Numbered from the stretch's first letter, positions 1-5,133 are shown. The stretch is DNA of 5,471 bases from Methanomicrobiales archaeon (GCA_028678635.1 JAJRDC010000044.1:1-5471); one strand, 5' to 3'. The notes: generated by a model not told the origin, from the letters alone. Numbers and translations are program-made.

Positions 1-327
1 CGCCGCGGCGCTCTCCACGATCTGAACGGCTGCGTCGTTCCCCAGGCGCTCTGCGATCCGCCAGAGGAAGATCTCCAGCATATCCGGCGGCACGCATCCC
101 AGGCTCTCCTCGCCTGCCAGGACCAGGTCAGCCAGGTACCGCAGGTCGCTGTCGGTGAGGCGTCCGATCCGTTCCCGGAAGTCCGCCTCGTCCCGGGCAA
201 AATGGTTGGCAACCGGGGGCAGAAGGGAGCGGAAGGGGACCCCGGACCCCGAGCAGACCGTGTCCGTGCACTCCGGGGCCAGTTTCTTCAGGAGCTCCAG
301 GTCCCGCTCGTTCAGTTCCCGCGGCAT
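1..327 (-). CDS. Conserved-looking hypothetical protein, C-terminus cut off by window edge
   Basis: The minus strand is open from an ATG at 327 to the left edge, giving 109 residues with no stop, so the C-terminus lies outside the window. The start is the first ATG after an in-frame TAA about 60 bases upstream. The sequence begins MPRELNERDLELLKKLAPEC and is mostly predicted helical, with repeated Leu-rich acidic stretches. Three cysteines occur (C20, C25, C78), including a CxDTVC pair near the N-terminus and a GCVPP segment. There is no signal peptide or membrane segment. GC-rich third codon positions match the neighbouring genes, which supports real coding. It diverges from nadA across about 100 bases, and no clear Shine-Dalgarno precedes the ATG. 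I do not recognise the family and assign no function. Confidence 0.75.
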   Translation of the reverse strand, partial: MPRELNERDLELLKKLAPECTDTVCSGSGVPFRSLLPPVANHFARDEADFRERIGRLTDSDLRYLADLVLAGEESLGCVPPDMLEIFLWRIAERLGNDAAVQIVESAAA

Positions 328-390
328 GTGTCGGTACCGGGTGGGGAGTAGGATGAGAAAATGGTGATTGTGCCGGGGAAAGGATGCAGG

Positions 391-396
391 GTTATC
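391..396 (+). promoter_or_regulatory. Candidate TATA-like box for nadA
   Basis: GTTATC lies 35 bases before the GTG at 432. This is almost the same distance that separates the TTTATC boxes of the two ferredoxin genes from their starts. A transcription start about 26 bases downstream of the box would give a leader of roughly 12 bases that includes GAGGTG. The box is weak by sequence and the call is inference. Confidence 0.3.
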
Positions 397-419
397 ACCT
401 CTGCGTGCCCATGACCGGT

Positions 420-425
420 GAGGTG
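420..425 (+). promoter_or_regulatory. Ribosome binding site that decides the nadA start
   Basis: GAGGTG is a six-base match to the archaeal anti-Shine-Dalgarno complement (GGAGGTGAT). It sits six bases before the GTG at 432. The upstream in-frame ATGs at 384 and 411 have no properly spaced equivalent. Confidence 0.5.
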
Positions 426-431
426 TGGAGA

Positions 432-1367
432 GTGCCGGGGACGCAGGGCACGGGCAGGAAGGCGCAGCAGGATCTGGCGGGGAGGATCCTGGCCCTGAAG
501 GAAGAACGGGACGCGGTGATCCTGGCCCACAACTACCAGGTGCCGGAGGTCCAGGATCTGGCCGACCTGGTGGGGGACTCCCTGGAGCTCTCCCGGGCTG
601 CCGCCGGGCGGGACGAGGCCGTCATCGTCTTCTGCGGGGTGGACTTCATGGCCGAGACCGCGGCGATCCTCTCGCCGGAGAAGGCGGTCCTCCTCCCGGC
701 CGCCGATGCCTGCTGCCCCATGGCCGAGATGGTGACGGCCGGCGAAGTGAGGGTACTCCGGGGACGGTATCCCGGCGCGGCGGTGGTCTGCTACGTAAAC
801 ACCACGGCGGAGGTGAAGGCAGCCTCTGATATCTGCTGCACCTCAGCGAACGCCGTCCGGGTGGTCCGGTCCCTTGAGGAGGACCGGGTGATCTTTGTCC
901 CGGACAGGAACCTGGCGCTCTACACGGCCCGGTTCACCGACAAGGAGATCATCTCCTGGGAGGGATTTTGCATCGTCCATGACCGGATAACGCCAGAGGA
1001 GGTGCGGGAGGCCAGGCTCCGGTACCCGGGGGCAGAAGTGCTCGTGCACCCTGAGTGCCGGCCGGGGGTGATCGATCTCGCAGACCACGTCTTCTCCACG
1101 TCAGGGATGGTCCGGCATGTCTGTGAGAGCCGGGGTGGGACCTTCATCATCGGCACGGAAACAGGGATCCTGTACCCCATGCAGAAGCGGTGCCCGGGCA
1201 AACGATGTGTTCCCCTCTCTCCGAAGGCGATCTGCACCAACATGAAGAAGACCACACCGGAGAAGGTCCTTCAGGCCCTAGAGACCATGGGTCCCCGGGT
1301 CACGGTACCTGAAGGGGTGGCCCGGGACGCAAGGGCTGCCATTGAACGGATGCTTTCCCTCCCGTGA
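432..1367 (+). CDS. nadA: Quinolinate synthase NadA
   Basis: NadA condenses iminoaspartate with dihydroxyacetone phosphate to quinolinate, the precursor ring of NAD, in the cytosol, using an oxygen-sensitive [4Fe-4S] cluster held by three cysteines. Numbering from the ATG at 384, the family landmarks are ILAHNYQ (H49), GDS (64-66), GVDFMAETA (85-93), CCPMAEM with ligand C111, YVNT (137-140), GFCIVHD with ligand C196, HPEC (222-225), GTETG (257-261) and AICTNMKK with ligand C284. Ligand spacings of 85 and 88 residues resemble those I recall for Thermotoga NadA (87 and 86). From GTG 432 the protein has 311 residues, near the usual length of about 300. Starting at 384 adds 16 residues unlike the family, so GTG 432 with its GAGGTG site is preferred, though ATG 411 is possible. 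It is monocistronic here, with no nadB or nadC nearby, and convergent with the ferredoxin genes. Confidence 0.95.
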   Translation: MPGTQGTGRKAQQDLAGRILALKEERDAVILAHNYQVPEVQDLADLVGDSLELSRAAAGRDEAVIVFCGVDFMAETAAILSPEKAVLLPAADACCPMAEMVTAGEVRVLRGRYPGAAVVCYVNTTAEVKAASDICCTSANAVRVVRSLEEDRVIFVPDRNLALYTARFTDKEIISWEGFCIVHDRITPEEVREARLRYPGAEVLVHPECRPGVIDLADHVFSTSGMVRHVCESRGGTFIIGTETGILYPMQKRCPGKRCVPLSPKAICTNMKKTTPEKVLQALETMGPRVTVPEGVARDARAAIERMLSLP

Positions 1368-1403
1368 AACGGAAGTATTTCCCGACACAGGGTGGTCCCC
1401 GAG

Positions 1404-1628
1404 TCAGTCAAAGAGGACGATGACCTGTACCGGGCAGCAGCAGGCCGCTTCCCTGAGGCAGCATTCCGTCTCAGGGGGCACCTCTCCCTCGCCGGGCGCA
1501 CCACCGATCCGGTACGCCTCCGCCACCTGGCTCTTCCGGTCTTCCGGGTGCTGCCCAAAATAGTCAGGACAGAGGTTCCAGCAGGCCGAGCAGATGACAC
1601 ACCCGTCCCGGTAGATGGAAACGCGCAC
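1404..1628 (-). CDS. Single-cluster [4Fe-4S] ferredoxin, unusually Cys-rich (paralogue 1)
   Basis: This 74-residue ferredoxin is presumably a cytosolic low-potential electron carrier. The cluster motif is C10-x2-C13-x2-C16-x3-C20-P with a distal C65-P66. By analogy with D. gigas-type ferredoxins, C10, C13, C16 and C65 should bind one [4Fe-4S] cluster, while C20 and C57 would be free or form a disulfide. It has nine cysteines in all, including a CC pair (56-57) and three in a row (63-65), which is unusual. It is about 46% identical, nearly gap-free, to the ferredoxin at 1738-1965, so the two are tandem duplicates. The start is GTG at 1628, the only start codon consistent with the conserved N-terminus. 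A TTTATC box lies 34 bases before it. Its partner enzyme cannot be told from the context. Confidence 0.9.
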   Translation of the reverse strand: MRVSIYRDGCVICSACWNLCPDYFGQHPEDRKSQVAEAYRIGGAPGEGEVPPETECCLREAACCCPVQVIVLFD

Positions 1629-1662
1629 CGCGATCGCCCGGTTCCCCTGGGATGGCGCACGC

Positions 1663-1668
1663 GATAAA
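1663..1668 (-). promoter_or_regulatory. TATA-like box of the Cys-rich ferredoxin
   Basis: TTTATC on the minus strand is separated by 34 bases from the GTG at 1628, exactly as in the paralogue. This places transcription start about 10 bases upstream of the start codon. The shared spacing is the main support. Confidence 0.5.
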
Positions 1669-1677
1669 GGAATCCCG

Positions 1678-1709
1678 GGCGCTCTGCCGGACAGACGAGG
1701 CAGGGCGCC
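1678..1709 (-). repeat. Inverted repeat (stem-loop) between the two ferredoxin genes
   Basis: Arms 1678-1688 and 1699-1709 are complementary over 11 positions with one mismatch, around a 10-base loop. The element lies about 30 bases after the stop of the upstream ferredoxin and 10 bases before the TATA-like box of the next one. It could attenuate or process read-through RNA, or be a protein-binding site. There is no T-run beside it, so a classic terminator is not supported. Confidence 0.45.
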
Positions 1710-1737
1710 GCGTCCCTCCCTGCCGGGATCCGGGGTC

Positions 1738-1965
1738 CTATTCGCCCACAGTGATGACCGTCACCGGGCAGGCATCCGCCGCATCCCGGACGCAGGCATC
1801 GGCATCCTCGGGAGCCTCTCCCTCGGCAGGGTTGCCGCCGGTACGGCAACCCTCGATGATCTGGCTGAAGTGGTCGGCCGGGTTCTCCTCAAAAAACTCC
1901 GGGCAGAGATCCCAGCAGGAACCGCAGCTGGTGCAGTTCTCCCGGTCAATGGTTACCTTCACCAT
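1738..1965 (-). CDS. Single-cluster [4Fe-4S] ferredoxin (paralogue 2)
   Basis: This 75-residue acidic ferredoxin has C11-x2-C14-x2-C17-x3-C21-P and a distal C66-P67. The expected cluster ligands are C11, C14, C17 and C66. C21 and C58 are placed like the disulfide pair of D. gigas ferredoxin II, and C40 is extra. The middle of the chain (NPADHFSQ, then GNPAEGEAP) is shared with the downstream paralogue, so the pair arose by duplication. The start chosen is ATG at 1965. A longer reading from 2037 would add 24 residues unlike a ferredoxin and would cover the promoter box. No good Shine-Dalgarno is seen, which fits a very short leader. It lies 85 bases after nreA on the same strand. Confidence 0.93.
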   Translation of the reverse strand: MVKVTIDRENCTSCGSCWDLCPEFFEENPADHFSQIIEGCRTGGNPAEGEAPEDADACVRDAADACPVTVITVGE

Positions 1966-1999
1966 GGATATCCCGGAGAAAGGATGACCGTTCCCCCCA

Positions 2000-2005
2000 G
2001 ATAAA
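2000..2005 (-). promoter_or_regulatory. TATA-like box of ferredoxin paralogue 2
   Basis: TTTATC on the minus strand is separated by 34 bases from the ATG at 1965, the same arrangement as at 1663-1668. It suggests this ferredoxin has its own promoter rather than depending only on nreA read-through. Confidence 0.5.
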
Positions 2006-2050
2006 TCCGTGGGATTTCCTTCAGATCCCGGGATCACCGGGCAGAGGGTG

Positions 2051-3229
2051 CTATGATGCCCTTCCCGTGAAATCCCCCAGGGTCTTCTGGCCGGTCCCCC
2101 GCTGCAGGTCAGCGAGGAGAGTGCTCTCTGAGAGGAACCGGTCCATGGGAAGGGCCAGCCGGGGGGCGAGCGCGGTGAGGGCCGACCCTAGGTCCTCGAA
2201 CTCGGTCCCGCCCCTGAGCATCGCCTGCCGGACGTTCTCCCGCACGTTGAAGACCCCCAGCGGGATGTACCCCCGGTAGGCTTCACGAAGGATGATGGCC
2301 CCTGCCTGCCTCCCTTCCCGGGCCAGGGCCTCCAGCACCGCCATCCGGCAGGAATAGAAGCATCCCCCGACGGAGGAGTATTCCTTCTTGGGCCGGAATC
2401 CCTCGTGGTCGGCAAAGAGGAGCTCCTCCTTCCCCATGACCTGAAGAAAGGCCTCCATCCACTCGTACTGCCAGGGGGTGGGGAGCAGGATCACCGCGTA
2501 GGTGTTGTGCAGGCTGGAGAACTCGTGGACCCGCACCGTGTCCAGCAGGGGGTGCTGCCGGACCTGGCTGAGCAGGTGATTCCCGATGGCCGTGTCGCAG
2601 GCAGTGATGGACCAGCGGGTGGGCACCAGGCGCCGGTGCTGTCCCACCCCCAGGGCACCAGCCGAAAGGGCCTTCTGGATGGAGGAGAAGGGCACTCCTT
2701 TCCGGTGGAGATCGATCATGGCCCCGGTGGCGGTGAGATCCGTGTCATGGAATGCCGTTTCTAGGTTCCTGTTCCAGCGGACGTTCCCGATCTCGAACCT
2801 CTCCACCGGCGCACTGGGGCCGAAGGGGGCATGATCCTCGGAGAGGGAATACCCCTGCGGGACCGACCCGAAGGCGGCCTCGCTCTCCACCGATCCGTCG
2901 GAGAGGGCAATCTCCCGGAGGAGCTCCGCGAACCGCGAGTCCCGGTCATCCACGCGGACCCGCCGTTTCCCTCTCACAAGCCCCATCCGGTACCCGATGA
3001 TCTGCTCCTGGGTCTTGCCCCCGGGGATCCATTCCTCCGGGGTATCCATCACCCGGGTATCGCCGTGAATCCCCGACATCATGGGACCTGCATCCACAGC
3101 AGGGTAGTTCCAGGCCCCAATGAAGACGGACGGCGGGGTGGAACCCTCCATCTCGCGGCCCACCTCGGCCGAGAACATGGGGAGGGTGGCGGTCAGCTGC
3201 CTGAGGTACTCGGCCTTTCCCGGTCCCAT
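2051..3229 (-). CDS. nreA: DNA repair protein NreA (Nre_N and Nre_C domains, C-terminal PIP box)
   Basis: NreA is an archaeal protein linked to repair of DNA damage through the sliding clamp PCNA. Over 392 residues the family landmarks appear in order: [18 protein letters not shown] near 32-49, the DTPEEW segment, [26 protein letters not shown], the [17 protein letters not shown] region, [22 protein letters not shown], then the C-terminal domain with [20 protein letters not shown] and [21 protein letters not shown]. The last residues, [12 protein letters not shown], contain a PCNA-interacting motif Q-x-x-L-x-x-F. Many archaeal relatives carry an N-terminal CxxC zinc finger. It is absent here, and the upstream frame has no alternative start. 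ATG 3229 lies about 26 bases from a TTTATG box, suggesting a leaderless transcript. It is divergent from the UPF0216 gene. Confidence 0.93.
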   Translation of the reverse strand: MGPGKAEYLRQLTATLPMFSAEVGREMEGSTPPSVFIGAWNYPAVDAGPMMSGIHGDTRVMDTPEEWIPGGKTQEQIIGYRMGLVRGKRRVRVDDRDSRFAELLREIALSDGSVESEAAFGSVPQGYSLSEDHAPFGPSAPVERFEIGNVRWNRNLETAFHDTDLTATGAMIDLHRKGVPFSSIQKALSAGALGVGQHRRLVPTRWSITACDTAIGNHLLSQVRQHPLLDTVRVHEFSSLHNTYAVILLPTPWQYEWMEAFLQVMGKEELLFADHEGFRPKKEYSSVGGCFYSCRMAVLEALAREGRQAGAIILREAYRGYIPLGVFNVRENVRQAMLRGGTEFEDLGSALTALAPRLALPMDRFLSESTLLADLQRGTGQKTLGDFTGRAS

Positions 3230-3251
3230 GCGGAAGGGGTCAGCCCCGGTG

Positions 3252-3257
3252 CATAAA
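3252..3257 (-). promoter_or_regulatory. TATA-like box for leaderless nreA
   Basis: TTTATG on the minus strand is centred about 26 bases before the ATG at 3229. That is the distance expected between TATA box and transcription start, so the mRNA would begin at or near the start codon. The lack of a Shine-Dalgarno fits. Confidence 0.45.
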
Positions 3258-3307
3258 GACCCGTGGTGCGCGGGGGGAAAGTGGCACCGGGTACCGGACC
3301 CCCGCAG

Positions 3308-3318
3308 TACAAAAAAGG
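3308..3318 (+). promoter_or_regulatory. Candidate A-rich promoter element for the UPF0216 operon
   Basis: TACAAAAAAGG is the only AT-rich stretch in the nreA/UPF0216 divergent spacer on this side. Transcription starting about 26 bases downstream would give a leader of roughly 30 bases containing the GGGGAG site. It is a weak match to a TATA box. Confidence 0.35.
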
Positions 3319-3358
3319 AACCTTCATGTCACCCGCGGAGGAGATGGTCTCCTGTTCA

Positions 3359-3364
3359 GGGGAG
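3359..3364 (+). promoter_or_regulatory. Ribosome binding site of the UPF0216 gene
   Basis: GGGGAG lies seven bases before the ATG at 3372. It supports this start over the longer in-frame reading, which extends back into the nreA coding region. Confidence 0.55.
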
Positions 3365-3371
3365 CAGCCGC

Positions 3372-3803
3372 ATGGAATACCGCCCGCGGATCACGGAAGA
3401 GTCGGTCCTCTCCCGGTGGATGTCCCTGGAAACGGGCAGGATCAACCAGGGGATCGTGGAGGACAGAAAGACCCTTGCCGAGCTCCTTCAGGAGGAGACC
3501 CCCGCGTCCGTGACCAAGGAGGGGAAGGAGTACCGGTTCCGCCGCGACATCCTGGGGGAAATGGGGAAGAGGCTCCCCGAGCCTCTCCACCGCCTTCTTC
3601 GCCTGCCCCTCCTCTTCCGGTTTGATCCGGATGTGAAGGACAGCTGCCTTCTCACCGACCCCGCGGCGGTGGAGGCCTTGAAGGAGCTGGGGGAGATCGG
3701 GCCGCAGCGGCAACTCCGTGACGGGAGGCTCTGGGTGGGGAGGGCGATCGTCTATTCCCTGATCCGGAAGTACCCGACGGTGATCCAGGTGGCCATGGGG
3801 TGA
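3372..3803 (+). CDS. UPF0216 / DUF61 family protein
   Basis: This 143-residue protein matches the archaeal UPF0216 (DUF61) pattern. It has a helical N-terminus, then LNxGLxxxRKTL-like INQGIVEDRKTLAELLQEE (25-42), P-x-V plus a KEGKEYRF segment (44-55), a helix ending LPEPLHRLLRLPLLFRF (68-84), and a C-terminal region with DPAAVEALKEL. The family's molecular function is unknown. No membrane segment or signal is present, so it should be cytosolic. The start is ATG 3372 with GGGGAG seven bases upstream. An in-frame extension to 3120 only translates the antisense of nreA. Its stop lies five bases before the zinc-ribbon microprotein, implying one transcript. Length is normal for the family. Confidence 0.88.
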   Translation: MEYRPRITEESVLSRWMSLETGRINQGIVEDRKTLAELLQEETPASVTKEGKEYRFRRDILGEMGKRLPEPLHRLLRLPLLFRFDPDVKDSCLLTDPAAVEALKELGEIGPQRQLRDGRLWVGRAIVYSLIRKYPTVIQVAMG

Positions 3804-3804
3804 T
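3799..3804 (+). promoter_or_regulatory. Ribosome binding site of the zinc-ribbon microprotein
   Basis: GGTGAT spans the UPF0216 stop codon and lies four bases before the ATG at 3809. It matches the 3' part of the archaeal Shine-Dalgarno consensus and implies translational coupling. Confidence 0.4.
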
Positions 3805-3808
3805 CGAC

Positions 3809-3967
3809 ATGGGCAGGAAGGGTGTACGGGAACGGAGGAGGCGGATCTGTGGCTACTGCGGCCAGGAGACTGTCGACGAGTATGGGGACGACGAGTGGCA
3901 GGCCCAGGGGTTCCAGTGCGAGGACTGCGCATTCGTGGAACTGGCCGACGTGACCGTTGATGAGTGA
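3809..3967 (+). CDS. Small zinc-ribbon-like protein (52 residues)
   Basis: ATG at 3809 to TGA at 3965-3967 encodes 52 residues. A basic N-terminus (MGRKGVRERRRR) is followed by C14-GY-C17 and C37-ED-C40, a four-cysteine zinc-ribbon or treble-clef arrangement with a 19-residue spacer, then an acidic tail (ADVTVDE). The basic head could contact nucleic acid and the acidic tail a protein, but that is inference. It begins five bases after the UPF0216 stop with GGTGAT in between, and its codon use matches its neighbours. I do not recognise a named family. Its size means automated pipelines could miss it. The paired CxxC motifs and tight operon spacing make real coding likely. Confidence 0.75.
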   Translation: MGRKGVRERRRRICGYCGQETVDEYGDDEWQAQGFQCEDCAFVELADVTVDE

Positions 3968-4183
3968 TTTCCGATGTGCGGTCATCTAACAGTAGCCCAT
4001 CCCCCTTTCTCGGAATGATGCAGCTGCCTTTCTCCTGTTCGACGCCCCCGCTGCCGCGGAACATCGTCACTGCCGAACGGTCTGGACGCACTTTCATCCG
4101 GCTGAATTCACGTGAGGAAGGGATGTTCAGTATAAGGAACTGCAGGGAAGGGTGAAAGGGATACCGTATGACCCTATGCACGT
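3968..4183. other. Intergenic stretch with no convincing gene
   Basis: Between the zinc-ribbon gene and the promoter near 4184 there is no ORF with family features, ribosome-binding site and biased codon use together. A C/T-rich run (CCCCCTTTCTC, about 4003-4013) might serve as a weak terminator for the UPF0216 operon. The GC content falls here compared with the genes to the left; the row 4141-4200 is about 47% GC by hand count. Confidence 0.4.
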
Positions 4184-4194
4184 TCATATACTAT
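4184..4194 (+). promoter_or_regulatory. TATA-box promoter of the Cys-rich ORF
   Basis: TCATATACTAT is the best TATA-like stretch in the window. Transcription starting about 26 bases downstream (near 4215) would give a leader of about 24 bases, containing AAAGG at 4226-4230, before the ATG at 4239. Confidence 0.5.
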
Positions 4195-4238
4195 CATCGT
4201 TTCAGAATGGACATACTTCAGTATCAAAGGCGAAATGA

Positions 4239-4613
4239 ATGCCCTCTCCACCCTACGAAATCCCTGTTCTCATCCAATTTCAACCGGCTGCCGCTTTCAT
4301 CGGGCGGGGCATCCTCCAATGCACAAGCGGCCCTCAAAATATGAACGACAGCTGTTTTGCCGGGATTGCAGCCCAGCAATTTTGCCAGAGTGGATGCGCT
4401 GCAAGCATATCCTGCACCGCAGGCGGCGACAACATGGGAATGTGCGACGCAAAACAATGCTGCAACGGTGATCTACCCGCTCCGCCGATGGACATGTGCA
4501 TCACCGGTAGCACAGCACATTGGGATTGCAGATCCGGGGGATCTTTTGACCAGCCGGCGTTTACCTGCACCAGCAACTGCGTGGATACGATAAACTGTAC
4601 CAATGGCAGCTGA
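4239..4613 (+). CDS. Cys-rich hypothetical protein with two five-cysteine modules
   Basis: This 124-residue ORF contains 13 cysteines (28, 39, 49, 53, 59, 69, 74, 75, 87, 97, 110, 114, 120). Two modules share the order C-x(9,10)-C-x(9,12)-C-x3-C-x5-C, and their ends both fit C-x-S-x-C-x3-I-x-C-T-x-G (49-62 and 110-123). A linker with C69 and a C74-C75 pair joins them. Such spacing suggests a small disulfide-bonded or metal-binding fold, possibly extracellular, but I see no signal peptide in the N-terminal 27 residues. ATG 4239 follows an in-frame TGA directly, with AAAGG eight bases upstream and a good TATA element. An internal ATG (4341) is an alternative start. The region is about 53-57% GC in two rows counted, against about 72% in a nadA row. 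I know no family for it. Confidence 0.55.
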   Translation: MPSPPYEIPVLIQFQPAAAFIGRGILQCTSGPQNMNDSCFAGIAAQQFCQSGCAASISCTAGGDNMGMCDAKQCCNGDLPAPPMDMCITGSTAHWDCRSGGSFDQPAFTCTSNCVDTINCTNGS

Positions 4614-4689
4614 GTGGAGATCGAACCAGGTGGCCATTCTGAAATGCCAGGGGAGATCACTTCAAATCCCTTCGCAGTCACCGATCGCC

Positions 4690-4694
4690 TTATG
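4690..4694 (+). promoter_or_regulatory. TATA-like box for the leaderless inhibitor gene
   Basis: TTATG is centred 26 bases before the ATG at 4718, the same box type and distance as for nreA. No Shine-Dalgarno precedes the start, so a leaderless mRNA is likely. Confidence 0.4.
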
Positions 4695-4717
4695 GGCTCC
4701 CCTGCCGAAGTCCGTCC

Positions 4718-5113
4718 ATGCAATCGATACCTTCCCTCGCCGGCCTCCTGGCAGCAGGGCTCCTGGTAACAGCCCTGCTCATGGCCGGCTGCACTTCAAC
4801 CGTATATACCGAATCGAATAACGGGCAGACCATCTCCGCGGCCAAGGACAGCATGGTGACCATCAGGCTGAAGGAAAACCCGACGACCGGGTACAGCTGG
4901 CAGGTCAACGTGACCCCTGGCCTCTCGATCGTCCATGATGAGTACATCCCTGATAAGGTTCCCGCCGGTATGGTGGGTTCCGGCGGCACCCACACCTGGA
5001 CCGTCCAGCCGGTGGATTCGGGAACTTTCGCCTTCAGCGGCATCTACATGCAGCCCTGGATGAACGTCACGGGCAGCGAGTCGACCTACACGCTGACGAT
5101 TGTCGCGAAGTAA
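4718..5113 (+). CDS. Chagasin-type (MEROPS I42) protease inhibitor, predicted lipoprotein
   Basis: This 131-residue protein starts with a signal peptide: hydrophobic residues 7-23, then the lipobox-like M22-A-G-C25. It is therefore probably exported and anchored or retained at the cell surface. The mature part is a beta-rich immunoglobulin-like domain with the three inhibitory loops of chagasin-family cysteine-peptidase inhibitors: NPTTGYSW (54-61), GSGGTHTW (87-94), and QPW (112-114) in place of the usual RPW. The family blocks papain-like cysteine peptidases by filling the active-site cleft. The target here is unknown, and no such peptidase is in the window. NVT occurs twice (64-66 and 116-118) as possible N-glycosylation sites. 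The ATG at 4718 is preferred because it gives the complete signal peptide and fits the TATA spacing. Confidence 0.88.
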   Translation: MQSIPSLAGLLAAGLLVTALLMAGCTSTVYTESNNGQTISAAKDSMVTIRLKENPTTGYSWQVNVTPGLSIVHDEYIPDKVPAGMVGSGGTHTWTVQPVDSGTFAFSGIYMQPWMNVTGSESTYTLTIVAK

Positions 5114-5133
5114 GGGCAACTCCGCGTCCCACT

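Noticed and set aside
1271..1849. Minus-strand open frame of 192 codons across nadA 3' end and both ferredoxins
   Set aside because: It overlaps three well-supported genes in another frame and has an Arg/Gly/Pro-rich composition typical of shadow translation.
2024..2035. 12-bp perfect palindrome GATCCCGGGATC upstream of ferredoxin paralogue 2
   Set aside because: CCCGGG cores recur throughout the window, including inside genes, so the palindrome is likely a by-product of base composition.
3120..3371. N-terminal extension of the UPF0216 gene into nreA
   Set aside because: The extra 84 residues lie antisense to the nreA coding region and spacer, while a good GGGGAG site supports ATG 3372.
3964..4155. 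Plus-strand ORF starting GTG and overlapping the zinc-ribbon stop
   Set aside because: The overlap resembles translational coupling, but the 63-residue product is Ser/Pro-rich with no motif, no ribosome-binding site and weak codon bias.
3968..4183. Possible C/D-box RNA (AATGATG near 4014, CTGA near 4102)
   Set aside because: The boxes are too far apart and no paired C'/D' boxes or terminal stem were found.
3324..4187. Long minus-strand open frame of 287 codons
   Set aside because: It runs antisense to the UPF0216 and zinc-ribbon genes, is Arg/Pro-rich without family motifs, and is the kind of shadow frame expected in GC-rich DNA.
4126..4224. Direct repeat TTCAGTAT at 4126-4133 and 4217-4224
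   Set aside because: Only eight bases match, 91 bases apart, without further structure; likely chance.
4647..4704. Inverted match CAGGGGAG / CTCCCCTG between the Cys-rich ORF and the inhibitor gene
   Set aside because: Eight base pairs with a 41-base gap and no T-run is weak for a terminator.
4334..4723. Minus-strand ORF opposite the Cys-rich gene
   Set aside because: It has no ribosome-binding site, promoter or motif. The opposite strand has a TATA element and a patterned cysteine repeat, so that strand was preferred.
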